Shown here one piece after another: positions 33,475-48,284 of a stretch of DNA of 64,000 bases (positions are counted from its first letter, which is position 1; each line of letters starts with the position of its first letter). The translations under genes and the position numbers were made by a program. The stretch comes from Tomocerus qinae (lineage: Eukaryota; Arthropoda; Collembola; Entomobryomorpha; Tomoceridae). The notes below the pieces were generated by a model. It did no database searches and had not been told where the DNA came from. It saw only the letters and a list, made by a program, of their open reading frames with translations. The stretch covers positions 96,604 to 160,603 of the forward strand of contig JAECZT010000017.1 of the NCBI GenBank assembly GCA_020055645.1, read 5' to 3'.

Positions 33475-36400
33475 TATAAGGCAAAAAGCTTCAAAAAATT
33501 TTCAAGAGTTGAAATTCATGATTTAATACTTGTACGAGCCAAAAAGCTTAAAAAATAATTTTCAAGAGTTGAAATTCATCATGTAATACTTCTACGAGCC
33601 AAAAAGCTTGTACGAGCCAATAAGCTTAAAAAATATTTTTGAAGAGTTGAAATTCATGATTTAATACTTCTAGGAGGCAAAAAGCTTAAAAAAAAATTTT
33701 AAAGAGTTGAAATTCATGATTTAATATTTGTACGGGCCAAAAAGCTTAGAATATAATTTTCAAGAGTTGAAATTCATGATTTAATATTTGTACGAGCCAA
33801 AAAGCTTAAAAATAACATTTAGCAGTTTTAATTGATTTTTTTGAAACTTGTAGAGCCAAACAGCTTAAAAAAATAATTTTCAAGAGTTGAAATTCATGAT
33901 GTAATACTTGTACGAGCCAAAAAGCTTGTACGAGCCAATAAGCTTAAAAAATAATTTTGAAGAGTTGAAATTCATGATTTAATACTTGTAGGAGGCAAAA
34001 AGCTTAAAAAATAATTTTAAAGAGTTGAAATTCATGATTTAATACTTGTACGGGCCAAAAAGCTTAAAATATAATTTTCAAGAGTTGAAATTCATGATGT
34101 AATACTTGTACGAGCCAAAAAGCTTGTACGAGCCAATAAGCTTAAAAAATAATTTTAAAGAGTTGAAATTCATGATTTAATACTTGTACGGGCCAAAAAG
34201 CTTAAAATATAATTTTCAAGAGTTGAAATTCATGATGTAATACTTGTACGAGCCAAAAAGCTTGTACGAGCCAATAAGCTTAAAAAATAATTTTGAAGAG
34301 TTGAAATTCATGATTTAATACTTGTAGGAGGCAAAAAGCTTAAAAAATAATTTTAAAGAGTTGAAATTCATGATTTAATATTTGTACGGGCCAAAAAGCT
34401 TAGAATATAATTTTCAAGAGTTGAAATTCATGATGTAATACTTGTACGAGCCAAAAAGCTTGTACGAGCCAATAAGCTTAAAAAATAATTTTAAAGAGTT
34501 GAAATTCATGATTTAATACTTGTACGGGCCAAAAAGCTTAAAATATAATTTTCAAGAGTTGAAATTCATGATGTAATACTTGTACGAGCCAAAATGCTTG
34601 TACGAGCCAATAAGCTTAAAAAATAATTTTGAAGAGTTGAAATTCATGATTTAATACTTGTAGGAGGCAAAAAGCTTAAAAAATAATTTTAAAGAGTTGA
34701 AATTCATGATTTAATACTTGTACGGGCCAAAAAGCTTAAAATATAATTTTCAAGAGTTGAAATTCATGATGTAATACTTGTACGAGCCAATAAGCTTAAA
34801 AAATAATTTTAAAGAGTTGAAATTCATGATTTAATACTTGTACGGGCCAAAAAGCTTAAAATATAATTTTCAAGAGTTGAAATTCATGATGTAATACTTG
34901 TACGAGCCAAAAAGCTTGCACGAGCCAATAAGCTTAAAAAATAATTTTGAAGAGTTGAAATTCATGATTTAATATTTGTACGGGCCAAAAAGCTTAGAAT
35001 ATAATTTTCAAGAGTTGAAATTCATGATGTAATACTTGTACGAGCCAATAAGCTTAAAAAATAATTTTGAAGAGTTGAAATTCATGATTTAATACTTGTA
35101 CGAGCCAAAAAGCCTAAAAATAAAATTTAGCAGTTTTAATTGATTTTTTTTGAAACTTGTAGAGCCAAAAAGCTTAAAAAATAATTTTCAAGAGTTGAAA
35201 TTCATGATGTAATACTTGTACGAGCCAAAAAGCTTGTACGAGCCAATAAGCTTAAAAAATAATTTTGAAGAGTTGAAATTCATGACTTAATACTTGTAGG
35301 AGGCAAAAAGCTTAAAAAATAATTTTAAAGAGTTGAAATTCATGATTTAATACTTGTACGGGCCAAAAAGCTTAAAATATAGTTTTCAAGAGTTGAAATT
35401 CATGATGTAATACTTGTACGAGGCAAAAAGCTTGTACGAGCCAATAAGCTTAAAAAATAATTTTGAAGAGTTGAAATTCATGATTTAATACTTGTGCGAG
35501 CCAAAAAGCTTAAAAATAACATTTAGCAGTTTTAATTGACTTTTTTAGAAACTTTTACGATCCAAAAAGCTTAAAAACTAATTTTCAAGAGTTGAAATTC
35601 ATGATTTAATACTTGTACGAGCCAAAAAGCATAAAAATTACATTTTGCAGTTTTAATTGACTTTTTCTGAAACTTGTACGATCCAAAAAGCTTAAAAACT
35701 AATTTTCAAGAGTTGAAATTCATGATTTAATACTTGTATAAGGCAAAAAGCTTCAAAAAATTTTCAAGAGTTGAAATTCATGATTTAATACTTGTACGAG
35801 CCAAAAAGCATAAAAAATAATTTTCAAGAGTTGAAATTCATGATGTAATACTTGTACGAGCCATAAAGCTTGTACGAGCCAATAAGCTTAAAAAATATTT
35901 TTGAAGAGTTGAAATTCATGATTTAATACTTCTAGGAGGCAAAAAGCTTAAAAAATGAATTTAAAGAGTTGAAATTCATGATTTAATACTTGTACGGGCC
36001 AAAAAGCTTAAAATATAATTTTCAAGAGTTGAAATTCATGATGTAATACTTGTACGAGCCAAAAAGCTTGTACGAGCCAATAAGCTTAAAAAATAATTTT
36101 AAAGAGTTGAAATTCATGATTTAATACTTGTACGGGCCAAAAAGCTTAAAATATAATTTTCAAGAGTTGAAATTCATGATGTAATACTTGTACGAGCCAA
36201 AAAGCTTGTACGAGCCAATAAGCTTAAAAAATAATTTTGAAGAGTTGAAATTCATGATTTAATACTTGTAGGAGGCAAAAAGCTTAAAAAATAATTTTAA
36301 AGAGTTGAAATTCATGATTTAATATTTGTACGGGCCAAAAAGCTTAGAATATAATTTTCAAGAGTTGAAATTCATGATGTAATACTTGTACGAGCCAAAA

Positions 36401-39400
36401 AGCTTGTACGAGCCAATAAGCTTAAAAAATAATTTTAAAGAGTTGAAATTCATGATTTAATACTTGTACGGGCCAAAAAGCTTAAAATATAATTTTCAAG
36501 AGTTGAAATTCATGATGTAATACTTGTACGAGCCAAAATGCTTGTACGAGCCAATAAGCTTAAAAAATAATTTTGAAGAGTTGAAATTCATGATTTAATA
36601 CTTGTAGGAGGCAAAAAGCTTAAAAAATAATTTTAAAGAGTTGAAATTCATGATTTAATACTTGTACGGGCCAAAAAGCTTAAAATATAATTTTCAAGAG
36701 TTGAAATTCATGATGTAATACTTGTACGAGCCAATAAGCTTAAAAAATAATTTTAAAGAGTTGAAATTCATGATTTAATACTTGTACGGGCCAAAAAGCT
36801 TAAAATATAATTTTCAAGAGTTGAAATTCATGATGTAATACTTGTACGAGCCAAAAAGCTTGTACGAGCCAATAAGCTTAAAAAATAATTTTGAAGAGTT
36901 GAAATTCATGATTTAATACTTGTAGGAGGTAAAAAGCTTAAAAAATAATTTTAAAGAGTTGAAATTCATGATTTAATATTTGTACGGGCCAAAAAGCTTA
37001 GAATATAATTTTCAAGAGTTGAAATTCATGATGTAATACTTGTACGAGCCAATAAGCTTAAAAAATAATTTTGAAGAGTTGAAATTCATGATTTAATACT
37101 TGTACGAGCCAAAAAGCCTAAAAATAAAATTTAGCAGTTTTAATTGATTTTTTTTGAAACTTGTAGAGCCAAAAAGCTTAAAAAATAATTTTCAAGAGTT
37201 GAAATTCATAATGTAATACTTGTACGAGCCAAAAAGCTTGTACGAGCCAATAAGCTTAAAAAATAATTTTGAAGAGTTGAAATTCATGACTTAATACTTG
37301 TAGGAGGCAAAAAGCTTAAAAAATAATTTTAAAGAGTTGAAATTCATGATTTAATACTTGTACGGGCCAAAAAGCTTAAAATATAGTTTTCAAGAGTTGA
37401 AATTCATGATGTAATACTTGTACGAGGCAAAAAGCTTGTACGAGCCAATAAGCTTAAAAAATAATTTTGAAGAGTTGAAATTAATGATTTAATACTTGTG
37501 CGAGCCAAAAAGCTTAAAAATAACATTTAGCAGTTTTAATTGACTTTTTTAGAAACTTTTACGATCCAAAAAGCTTAAAAACTAATTTTCAAGAGTTGAA
37601 ATTCATGATTTAATACTTGTACGAGCCAAAAAGCATAAAAATTACATTTTGCAGTTTTAATTGACTTTTTCTGAAACTTGTACGATCCAAAAAGCTTAAA
37701 AACTAATTTTCAAGAGTTGAAATTCATGATTTAATACTTGTATAAGGCAAAAAGCTTCAAAAAATTTTCAAGAGTTGAAATTCATGATTTAATACTTGTA
37801 CGAGCCAAAAAGCTTAAAAAATAATTTTCAAGAGTTGAAATTCATGATGTAATACTTGTACGAGCCAAAAAGCTTGTACGAGCCAATAAGCTTAAAAAAT
37901 ATTTTTGAAGAGTTGAAATTCATGATTTAATACTTCTAGGAGGCAAAAAGCTTAAAAAAAAATTTTAAAGAGTTGAAATTCATGATTTAATATTTGTACG
38001 GGCCAAAAAGCTTAGAATATAATTTTCAAGAGTTGAAATTCATGATTTAATATTTGTACGAGCCAAAAAGCTTAAAAATAACATTTAGCAGTTTTAATTG
38101 ATTTTTTTGAAACTTGTAGAGCCAAAAAGCTTAAAAAATAATTCTCAAGAGTTGAAATTCATGATGTAATACTTGTACGAGCCAAAAAGCTTGTACGAGC
38201 CAATAAGCTTAAAAAATAATTTTGAAGAGTTGAAATTCATGATTTAATACTTGTAGGAGGCAAAAAGCTTAAAAAATAATTTTAAAGAGTTGAAATTCAT
38301 GATTTAATACTTGTACGGGCCAAAAAGCTTAAAATATAATTTTCAAGAGTTGAAATTCATGATGTAATACTTGTACGAGCCAAAAAGCTTGTACGAGCCA
38401 ATAAGCTTAAAAAATAATTTTAAAGAGTTGAAATTCATGATTTAATACTTGTACGGGCCAAAAAGCTTAAAATATAATTTTCAAGAGTTGAAATTCATGA
38501 TGTAATACTTGTACGAGCCAAAAAGCTTGTACGAGCCAATAAGCTTAAAAAATAATTTTGAAGAGTTGAAATTCATGATTTAATACTTGTAGGAGGCAAA
38601 AAGCTTAAAAAATAATTTTAAAGAGTTGAAATTCATGATTTAATATTTGTACGGGCCAAAAAGCTTAGAATATAATTTTCAAGAGTTGAAATTCATGATG
38701 TAATACTTGTACGAGCCAAAAAGCTTGTACGAGCCAATAAGCTTAAAAAATAATTTTAAAGAGTTGAAATTCATGATTTAATACTTGTACGGGCCAAAAA
38801 GCTTAAAATATAATTTTCAAGAGTTGAAATTCATGATGTAATACTTGTACGAGCCAATAAGCTTAAAAAATAATTTTAAAGAGTTGAAATTCATGATTTA
38901 ATACTTGTACGGGCCAAAAAGCTTAAAATATAATTTTCAAGAGTTGAAATTCATGATGTAATACTTGTACGAGCCAAAAAGCTTGTACGAGCCAATAAGC
39001 TTAAAAAATAATTTTGAAGAGTTGAAATTCATGATTTAATACTTGTAGGAGGCAAAAAGCTTAAAAAATAATTTTAAAGAGTTGAAATTCATGATTTAAT
39101 ACTTGTACGGGCCAAAAAGCTTAAAATATAGTTTTCAAGAGTTGAAATTCATGATGTAATACTTGTACGAGGCAAAAAGCTTGTACGAGCCAATAAGCTT
39201 AAAAAATAATTTTGAAGAGTTGAAATTCATGATTTAATACTTGTGCGAGCCAAAAAGCTTAAAAATAACATTTAGCAGTTTTAATTGACTTTTTTAGAAA
39301 CTCTTACGATCCAAAAAGCTTAAAAACTAATTTTCAAGAGTTGAAATTCATGATTTAATACTTGTACGAGCCAAAAAGCATAAAAATTACATTTTGCAGT

Positions 39401-41416
39401 TTTAATTGACTTTTTCTGAAACTTGTACGATCCAAAAAGCTTAAAAACTAATTTTCAAGAGTTGAAATTCATGATTTAATACTTGTATAAGGCAAAAAGC
39501 TTCAAAAAATTTTCAAGAGTTGAAATTCATGATTTAATACTTGTACGAGCCAAAAAGCTTAAAAAATAATTTTCAAGAGTTGAAATTCATGATGTAATAC
39601 TTGTACGAGCCAAAAAGCTTGTACGAGCCAATAAGCTTAAAAAATATTTTTGAAGAGTTGAAATTCATGATTTAATACTTCTAGGAGGCAAAAAGCTTAA
39701 AAAATAATTTTAAAGAGTTGAAATTCATGATTTAATATTTGTACGGGCCAAAAAGCTTAAAATATAATTTTCAAGAGTTGAAATTCATGATGTAATACTT
39801 GTACGAGCCAAAAAGCTTGTACGAGCCAATAAGCTTAAAAAATAATTTTAAAGAGTTGAAATTCATGATTTAATACTTGTACGGGCCAAAAAGCTTAAAA
39901 TATAATTTTCGAGAGTTGAAATTCATGATGTAATACTTGTACGAGCCAAAAAGCTTGTACGAGCCAATAAGCTTAAAAAATATTTTTGAAGAGTTGAAAT
40001 TCATGATTTAATACTTCTAGGAGGCAAAAAGCTTAAAAAATAATTTTAAAGAGTTGAAATTCATGATTTAATATTTGTACGGGCCAAAAAGCTTAGAATA
40101 TAATTTTCAAGAGTTGAAATTCATGATTTCATATTTGTACGAGCCAAAAAGCTTAAAAATAACATTTAGCAGTTTTAATTGATTTTTTTGAAACTTGTAG
40201 AGCCAAAAAGCTTAAAAAATAATTTTCAAGAGTTGAAATTCATGATGTAATACTTGTACGAGCCAAAAAGCTTGTACGAGCCAATAAGCTTAAAAAATAA
40301 TTTTGAAGAGTTGAAATTCATGATTTAATACTTGTAGGAGGCAAAAAGCTTAAAAAATAATTTTAAAGAGTTGAAATTCATGATTTAATACTTGTACGGG
40401 CCAAAAAGCTTAAAATATAATTTTCAAGAGTTGAAATTCATGATGTAATACTTGTACGAGCCAAAAAGCTTGTACGAGCCAATAAGCTTAAAAAATAATT
40501 TTAAAGAGTTGAAATTCATGATTTAATACTTGTACGGGCCAAAAAGCTTAAAATATAATTTTCAAGAGTTGAAATTCATGATGTAATACTTGTACGAGCC
40601 AAAAAGCTTGTACGAGCCAATAAGCTTAAAAAATAATTTTGAAGAGTTGAAATTCATGATTTAATACTTGTAGGAGGCAAAAAGCTTAAAAAATAATTTT
40701 AAAGAGTTGAAATTCATGATTTAATATTTGTACGGGCCAAAAAGCTTAGAATATAATTTTCAAGAGTTGAAATTCATGATGTAATACTTGTACGAGCCAA
40801 AAAGCTTGTACGAGCCAATAACCTTAAAAAATAATTTTAAAGAGTTGAAATTCATGATTTAATACTTGTACGGGTCAAAAAGCTTAAAATATAATTTTCA
40901 AGAGTTGAAATTCATGATGTAATACTTGCACGAGCCAATAAGCTTGTACGAGCCAATAAGCTTAAAAAATAATTTTGAAGAGTTGAAATTCATGATTTAA
41001 TACTTGTAGGAGGCAAAAAGCTTAAAAAATAATTTTAAAGAGTTGAAATTCATGATTTAATATTTGTACGGGCCAAAAAGCTTAGAATATAATTTTCAAG
41101 AGTTGAAATTCATGATGTAATACTTGTACGAGCCAAAAAGCTTGTACGAGCCAATAAGCTTAAAAAATAATTTTGAAGAGTTGAAATTCATGATTTAATA
41201 CTTGTACGAGCCAAAAAGCCTAAAAATAAAATTTAGCAGTTTTAATTGATTTTTTTTGAAACTTGTACGAGGCAAAAAGCTTAAAAACTAATTTTCAAGA
41301 GTTAAAATTCATGATTTAATACTTGTACGAGCCAAAAAGCTTAAAAAATAATTTTCAAGAGTTGAAATTCATGATTTAATATTTGTACGAGCCAAAAAGC
41401 TTAAAAATAACATTTA
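33475..41416. repeat. Satellite A higher-order units of about 1.75-2.26 kb
   Basis: The marker TATAAGGCAAAAAGCTTC occurs at 33475, 35737, 37741 and 39486, with the same sequence of variant monomers in between (TTTTAGAAACTTTTACGATC, then AAAAATTACATTTTGCAG). Spacings of 2262, 2004 and 1749 bp indicate gain and loss of whole monomers between units. Confidence 0.7.
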
Positions 41417-41421
41417 GCAGT
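41417..41421. other. Unoccupied paralogue of the BEL insertion site (GCAGT)
   Basis: Upstream sequence here matches the satellite before both BEL loci (GGCAAAAAGC monomer, AGAGTTAAAATTC monomer, then AACATTTAGCAGT). Downstream sequence (TTTAATTGAATTTTTTTG, GTAGAGCC, then the rare CAAAATGCTTG box) matches the satellite after 29382. GCAGT occurs once. This is the expected pre-insertion arrangement. Confidence 0.8.
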
Positions 41422-44400
41422 TTTAATTGAATTTTTTTGAAACTTGTAGAGCCAAAAAGCTTAAAAAATAATTTTCAAGAGTTGAAATTCATGATGTAAT
41501 ACTTGTACGAGCCAAAATGCTTGTACGAGCCAATAAGCTTAAAAAATAATTTTGAAGAGTTGAAATTCATGATTTAATACTTGTAGGAGGCAAAAAGCTT
41601 AAAAAATAATTTTAAAGAGTTGAAATTCATGATTTAATACTTGTACGGGCCAAAAAGCTTAAAATATAATTTTCAAGAGTTGAAATTCATGATGTAATAC
41701 TTGTACGAGCCAATAAGCTTAAAAAATAATTTTAAAGAGTTGAAATTCATGATTTAATACTTGTACGGGCCAAAAAGCTTAAAATATAATTTTCAAGAGT
41801 TGAAATTCATGATGTAATACTTGTACGAGCCAAAAAGCTTGTACGAGCCAATAAGCTTAAAAAATAATTTTGAAGAGTTGAAATTCATGATTTAATACTT
41901 GTAGGAGGCAAAAAGCTTAAAAAATAATTTTAAAGAGTTGAAATTCATGATTTAATATTTGTACGGGCCAAAAAGCTTAGAATATAATTTTCAAGAGTTG
42001 AAATTCATGATGTAATACTTGTACGAGCCAATAAGCTTAATAAATAATTTTGAAGAGTTGAAATTCATGATGTAATACTTGTACGAGGCAAAAAGCTTGT
42101 ACGAGCCAATAAGCTTAAAAAATAATTTTGAAGAGTTGAAATTCATGATTTAATACTTGTGCGAGCCAAAAAGCTTAAAAATAACATTTAGCAGTTTTAA
42201 TTGACTTGTTTAGAAACTTTTACGATCCAAAAAGCTTAAAAACTAATTTTCAAGAGTTGAAATTCATGATTTAATACTTGTACGAGCCAAAAAGCTTAAA
42301 AATAACATTTAGCAGTTTTAATTGACTTTGTTTGAAACTTGTACGATCCAAAAAACTTAAAAAATAATTTTCAAGAGTTGAAATTTATGATTTAATACTT
42401 GTACGAGCCAAAAAGGTTAAAAATAACATTTAGCAGTTTTAATTGATTTTTTTTGAAACTTGTACGATCCAAAAAGCTTAAAAACTAATTTTCAAGAGTT
42501 AAATTCATGATTTAATACTTGTACGAGCCAAAAAGCTTAAAAATAACTTGTAGCAGTTTTAATTGACTTTTTTTGAAACTTGTACGATCCAAAAAACTTA
42601 AAAACTAATTTTCAAGAGTTGAAATTCATGATTTAATACTTGTACGAGGCAAAAAGCTTAAAAAATAATTTTCAAGAGTTGAAATTCATAATTTAATACT
42701 TGCACGAGCCAAAAGGCTTAAAAATAACATTTAGCAGTTTTAATTGATTTTTATTGAAACTTGTACGAGCCAAAAAGCTTAAAAACTAATTTTCAAGAGT
42801 TGAAATTCATGATTTAATACTTGTGCGAGCCAAAAAACTTAAAAAAAAATTTTCAAGTGTTGAAATTCATGATTTAATACTTGTACGAGCCAATAAGCTT
42901 AAAAAATAATTTTGAAGAATTGAAGTTCATGATTTAATACTTGTACGAGGCATAAAGCTTAAAAAATAATTTTCAACTGTTGAAATTCATGATTTAATAC
43001 TTGTACGAGTCAAAAAGCTTAAAAAATAATTTTCAAGAGTTGAAATTCATGATTTAATACTTGTGCGGGCCAAAAAGCTTAAAAGAAAATTTTCAAGAGT
43101 TGAAATTCATGATTTAATACCTGTACGAGCTAAAAAGCTTAAAAAATAATTTTCAAGAGTTGAAATTCATGATTTAATACTTGTACGAGGCAAAAATCTT
43201 AAAAAATATAATTTTCAAGGGTTGAAATTCATGATTTAATACTTGCACGAGCCAAAAAGCTTAAAAATAACATTTAGCAGTTTTAATTGATTTTTTTTGA
43301 AACTTGTACGAGCCAAAAAGCTTAAAAAATAATTTTCAAGAGTTGAAATTCATGATTTAATACTTGTACGAGCCAAAAAGCTTAAACATAACATTTAGCA
43401 GTTTAAATTGATTTTTTTGAAATTTGTACGTGCTAAAAAGCTTAAAAAATAATTTTTAAGAGTTGAAATTCATGATTTAATACTTCTACGAGCCAAAAAG
43501 CTTAAAAATAACATTTAGCAGTTTTAATTGATTTTTTTTGAAACTTGTAAGAGCCAAAAAGCTTAAAAATTATTTTCAAGAGTTGAAATTCATGATTTAA
43601 TACTTGTACTAGCCAAAAAACTTAAAAAATAATTTTCAAGAGTTGAAATTTATGATTTAATACTTGTATAAGGCAAAAAGCTTCAAAAAATTTTCAAGAG
43701 TTGAAATTCATGATTTAATACTTGTACGAGCCAAAAAGCTTAAAAAATAATTTTCAAGAGTTGAAATTCATGATGTAATACTTGTACGAGCCAAGAAGCT
43801 TGTACGAGCCAATAAGCTTAAAAAATAATTTTGAAGAGTTGAAATTCATGATTTAATACTTGTAGGAGGCAAAAAGCTTAAAAAATAATTTTAAAGAGTT
43901 GAAATTCATGATTTAATACTTGTACGGGCCAAAAAGCTTAAAATATAATTTTCAAGAGTTGAAATTCATGATGTAATACTTGTACGAGCCAAAAAGCTTG
44001 TACGAGCCAATAAGCTTAAAAAATAATTTTGAAGAGTTGAAATTCATGATTTAATACTTGTACGAGCCAAAAAGCTTAAAATTAACATTTAGCAGTTTTA
44101 ATTGATTTTTTTTGAAACTTGTTCGAGGCAAAAAGCTTAAAAACTAATTTTCAAGAGTTAAAATTCATGATTTAATACTTGTACGAGCCAAAAAGCTTAA
44201 AAAATAATTTTCAAGAGTTGAAATTCATGATTTAATACTTGTACGAGGCAAAAATTTGTAAAAAATAATTTTCAAGAGTTGAAATTTATGATTTATACTT
44301 GTACGAGGCAAAAAGCTTAAAAAACAATTTTCAAGAGTTGAAATTAATGATGTAGTACTTGTACGAGCCAAAAAGCTTGTACGAGCCAATAAGCTTAAAA

Positions 44401-45839
44401 AATAATTTTCAAGAGTTGAAATTCATGATTTAATACTTGTACGAGGCAAAAATCGTAAAAAATAATTTTCAAGAGTTGAAATTTATGATTTATACTTGTA
44501 CGAGGCAAAAAGCTTAAAAAATAAATTTCAAGAGTTGAAATTCATGATGTAATACTTCTACGAGCCAAAAAGCTTAAAAATAACATTTAGCAGTTTTAAT
44601 TGATTTTTTTTGAAACTTGTAAGAGCCAAAAAGCTTAAAAAATAATTTTCAAGAGTTGAAATTCATGATTTAATACTTCTACGAGCCAAAAAGCTTAAAA
44701 ATAACATTTAGCAGTTTTAATTGATTTTTTTTGAAACTTGGAAGAGCCAAAAAGCTTAAAAATTATTTTCAAGAGTTGAAATTCATGATTTAATACTTGT
44801 ACGAGCCAAAAAACTTAAAAAATAATTTTCAAGAGTTGAAATTAATGATTTAATACTTGTATAAGGCAAAAAGCTTCAAAAAATTTTCCAGAGTTGAAAT
44901 TCATGATTTAATACTTGTACGAGCCAAAAAGCTTAAAAAATAATTTTCAAGAGTTGAAATTCATGATGTAATACTTGTACGAGCCAAAAAGCTTGTACGA
45001 GCCAATAAGCTTAAAAAATAATTTTCAAGAGTTGAAATTCATGATTTAATACTTGTACGGGCCAAAAAGTTTAAAAAGAAAATTTTCAAGAGTTGAAATT
45101 CATGATTTAATACCTGTACGAGCCAAAAAGCTTAAAAAATAATTTTCAAGAGTTGAAATTCATGATTTAATACTTGTACGAGGCAAAAAAATTAAAAAAT
45201 AATTTTCAAGAGTTGAAATTCATGATTTAATACTTGTACGGGCCAAAAAGCTTAAAATATAATTTTCAAGAGTTGAAATTTATGTTTTAATACTTGTACG
45301 TGCCAAAAAGCTTGTACGAGCCAATAAGCTTAAAAAATAATTTTGAAGAGTTGAAATTCATGATTTAATACTTGTACGAGCCAAAAAACTTAAAAAATAA
45401 TTTTCAAGTGTTGAAATTCATGACTTAATACTTGTACGAGCCAAAAAGCTTAAAAATAACATTTAGCAGTTTTAATTGATTTTTATTGAAACTTGTACGA
45501 GCCAAAAAGCTTAAAAACTAATTTTCAAGAGTTGAAATTCATGATTTAATACTTGTACGAGCCAAAAAGCTTAAAAAATAATTTTCAAGAGTTGAAATTC
45601 ATGATTTAATATTTGTACGAGCCAAAAAGCTTAAAAATAACATTTAGCAGTTTTAATTGAATTTTTTTGAAACTTGTAGAGCCAAAAAGCTTAAAAAATA
45701 ATTTTCAAGAGTTGAAATTCATGATTTAATACTTGTACGGGCCAAAAAGCTTAAAATATAGTTTTCAAGAGTTGAAATTCATGATGTAATACTTGTACGA
45801 GGCAAAAAGCTTGTACGAGCCAATAAGCTTAAAAAATAA

Positions 45840-47650
45840 TTTTGAAGAGTTGAAATTCATGATTTAATACTTGTACGAGCCAAAAAGCTTAAAAATAACA
45901 TTTAGCAGTTTTAATTGACTTTTTTAGAAACTTTTACGATCCAAAAAGCTTAAAAACTAATTTTCAAGAGTTGAAATTCATGATTTAATACTTGTACGAG
46001 CCAAAAAGCTTAAAAATAACATTTAGCAGTTTTAATTGACTTTTTTTGAAACTTGTACGATCCAAAAAACTTAAAAAATAATTTTCAAGAGTTGAAATTT
46101 ATGATTTAATACTTGTACGAGCCAAAAAGGTTAAAAATAACATTTAGCAGTTTTAATTGATTTTTTTTGAAACTTGTACGATCCAAAAAGCTTAAAAACT
46201 AATTTTCAAGAGTTAAATTCATGATTTAATACTTGTACGAGCCAAAAAGCTTAAAAATAACTTGTAGCAGTTTTAATTGACTTTTTTTGAAACTTGTACG
46301 ATCCAAAAAACTTAAAAACTAATTTTCAAGAGTTGAAATTCATGATTTAATGCTTGCACGAGGCAAAAAGCTTAAAAAATAATTTTCAAGAGTTGAAATT
46401 CATAATTTAATACTTGCACGAGCCAAAAGGCTTAAAAATAACATTTAGCAGTTTTAATTGATTTTTATTGAAACTTGTACGAGCCAAAAAGCTTAAAAAC
46501 TAATTTTCAAGAGTTGAAATTCATGATTTAATACTTGTGCGAGACAAAAAACTTAAAAAATAATTTTCAAGAGTTGAAATTCATGATTTAATACTTGTAC
46601 GAGCCAATAAGCTTAAAAAATAATTTTGAAGAGTTGAAGTTCATGATTTAATACTTGTACGAGGCATAAAGCTTAAAAAATAATTTTCAAGTGTTGAAAT
46701 TCATGATTTAATACTTGTACGAGGCAAAAAGCTTAAAAAATAATTTTGAAGAGTTGAAATTCATGATTTAATACTTGTACGAGCCAAAAAGCTTAAAAAT
46801 AACATTAAGCAGTTTTAATTGACTTTTTTAGAAACTTTTACGATCCAAAAAGCTTAAAAACTAATTTTCAAGAGTTGAAATTCATGATTTAATACTTGTA
46901 CGAGCCAAAAAGCTTAAAAATAACATTTAGCAGTTTTAATTGACTTTTTTTGAAACTTGTACGATCCAAAAAACTTAAAAAATAATTTTCAAGAGTTGAT
47001 ATTTATGATTTAATACTTGTACGAGCCAAAAAGGTTAAAAATATTATTTAGCAGTTTTAATTGATTTTTTTTGAAACTTGTACGATCCAAAAAGCTTAAA
47101 AACTAATTTTCAAGAGTTAAATTCATGATTTAATACTTGTACGAGCCAAAAAGCTTAAAAATAACTTGTAGCAGTTTTAATTGACTTTTTTTGAAACTTG
47201 TACGATCCAAAAAACTTAAAAACTAATTTTCAAGGGTTGAAATTCATGATTTAATACTTGTACGAGGCAAAAAGCTTAAAAAATAATTTTCAAGAGTTGA
47301 AATTCATAATTTAATACTTGCACGAGCCAAAAGGCTTAAAAATAACATTTAGCAGTTTTAATTGATTTTTATTGAAACTTGTACAAGCCAAAAAGCTTAA
47401 AAACTAATTTTCAAGAGTTGAAATTCATGATTTAATACTTGTGCGAGCCAAAAAACTTAAAAAATAATTTTCAAGAGTTGAAATTCATGATTTAATACTT
47501 GTACGAGCCAATAAGCTTAAAAAATAATTTTGAAGAGTTGAAGTTCATGATTTAATACTTGTACGAGGCATAAAGCTTAAAAAATAATTTTCAAGTGTTG
47601 AAATTCATGATTTAATACTTGTACGAGGCAAAAAGCTTAAAAAATAATTT
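45840..47650. repeat. Satellite A higher-order tandem pair, about 904-bp unit
   Basis: The variant box CCAAAAAGGTTAAAAAT lies at about 46123 and again 904 bp later, with the same neighbours (spacer 2 with GACTTTTTTAG, the ACTTGTAGCAG variant, GGCATAAAGC). A related unit is present around 42150-43050. Confidence 0.7.
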
Positions 47651-48284
47651 TCAAGAGTTGAAATTCATGATTTAATACTTGTGCGGGCCAAAAAGCTTAA
47701 AAGAAAATTTTCAAGAGTTGAAATTCATTATTTAATACCTGTACGAGCTAAAAAGCTTAAAAAATAATTTTCAAGAGTTGAAATTCATGATTTAATACTT
47801 GTACGAGGCAAAAATATTAAAAAATATAATTTTCAAGGGTTGAAATTCATGATTTAATACTTGCACGAGCCAAAAAGCTTAAAAATAACATTTAGCAGTT
47901 TTAATTGATTTTTTTTGAAACTTGTACGAGCCAAAAAGCTTAAAAAATAATTTTCAAGAGTTGAAATTCATGATTTAATACTTGTACGAGCCAAAAAGCT
48001 TAAACATAACATTTAGCAGTTTAAATTGATTTTTTTGAAATTTGTACGAGCTAAAAAGCTTAAAAAATAATTTTTAAGAGTTGAAATTCATGATTTAATA
48101 CTTCTACGAGCCAAAAAGCTTAAAAATAACATTTAGCAGTTTTAATTGATTTTTTTTGAAACTTGTAAGAGCCAAAAAGCTTAAAAATTATTTTCAAGAT
48201 TTGAAATTCATGATTTAATACTTGTACTAGCCAAAAAACTTAAAAAATAATTTTCAAGAGTTGAAATTTATGATTTAATACTTG

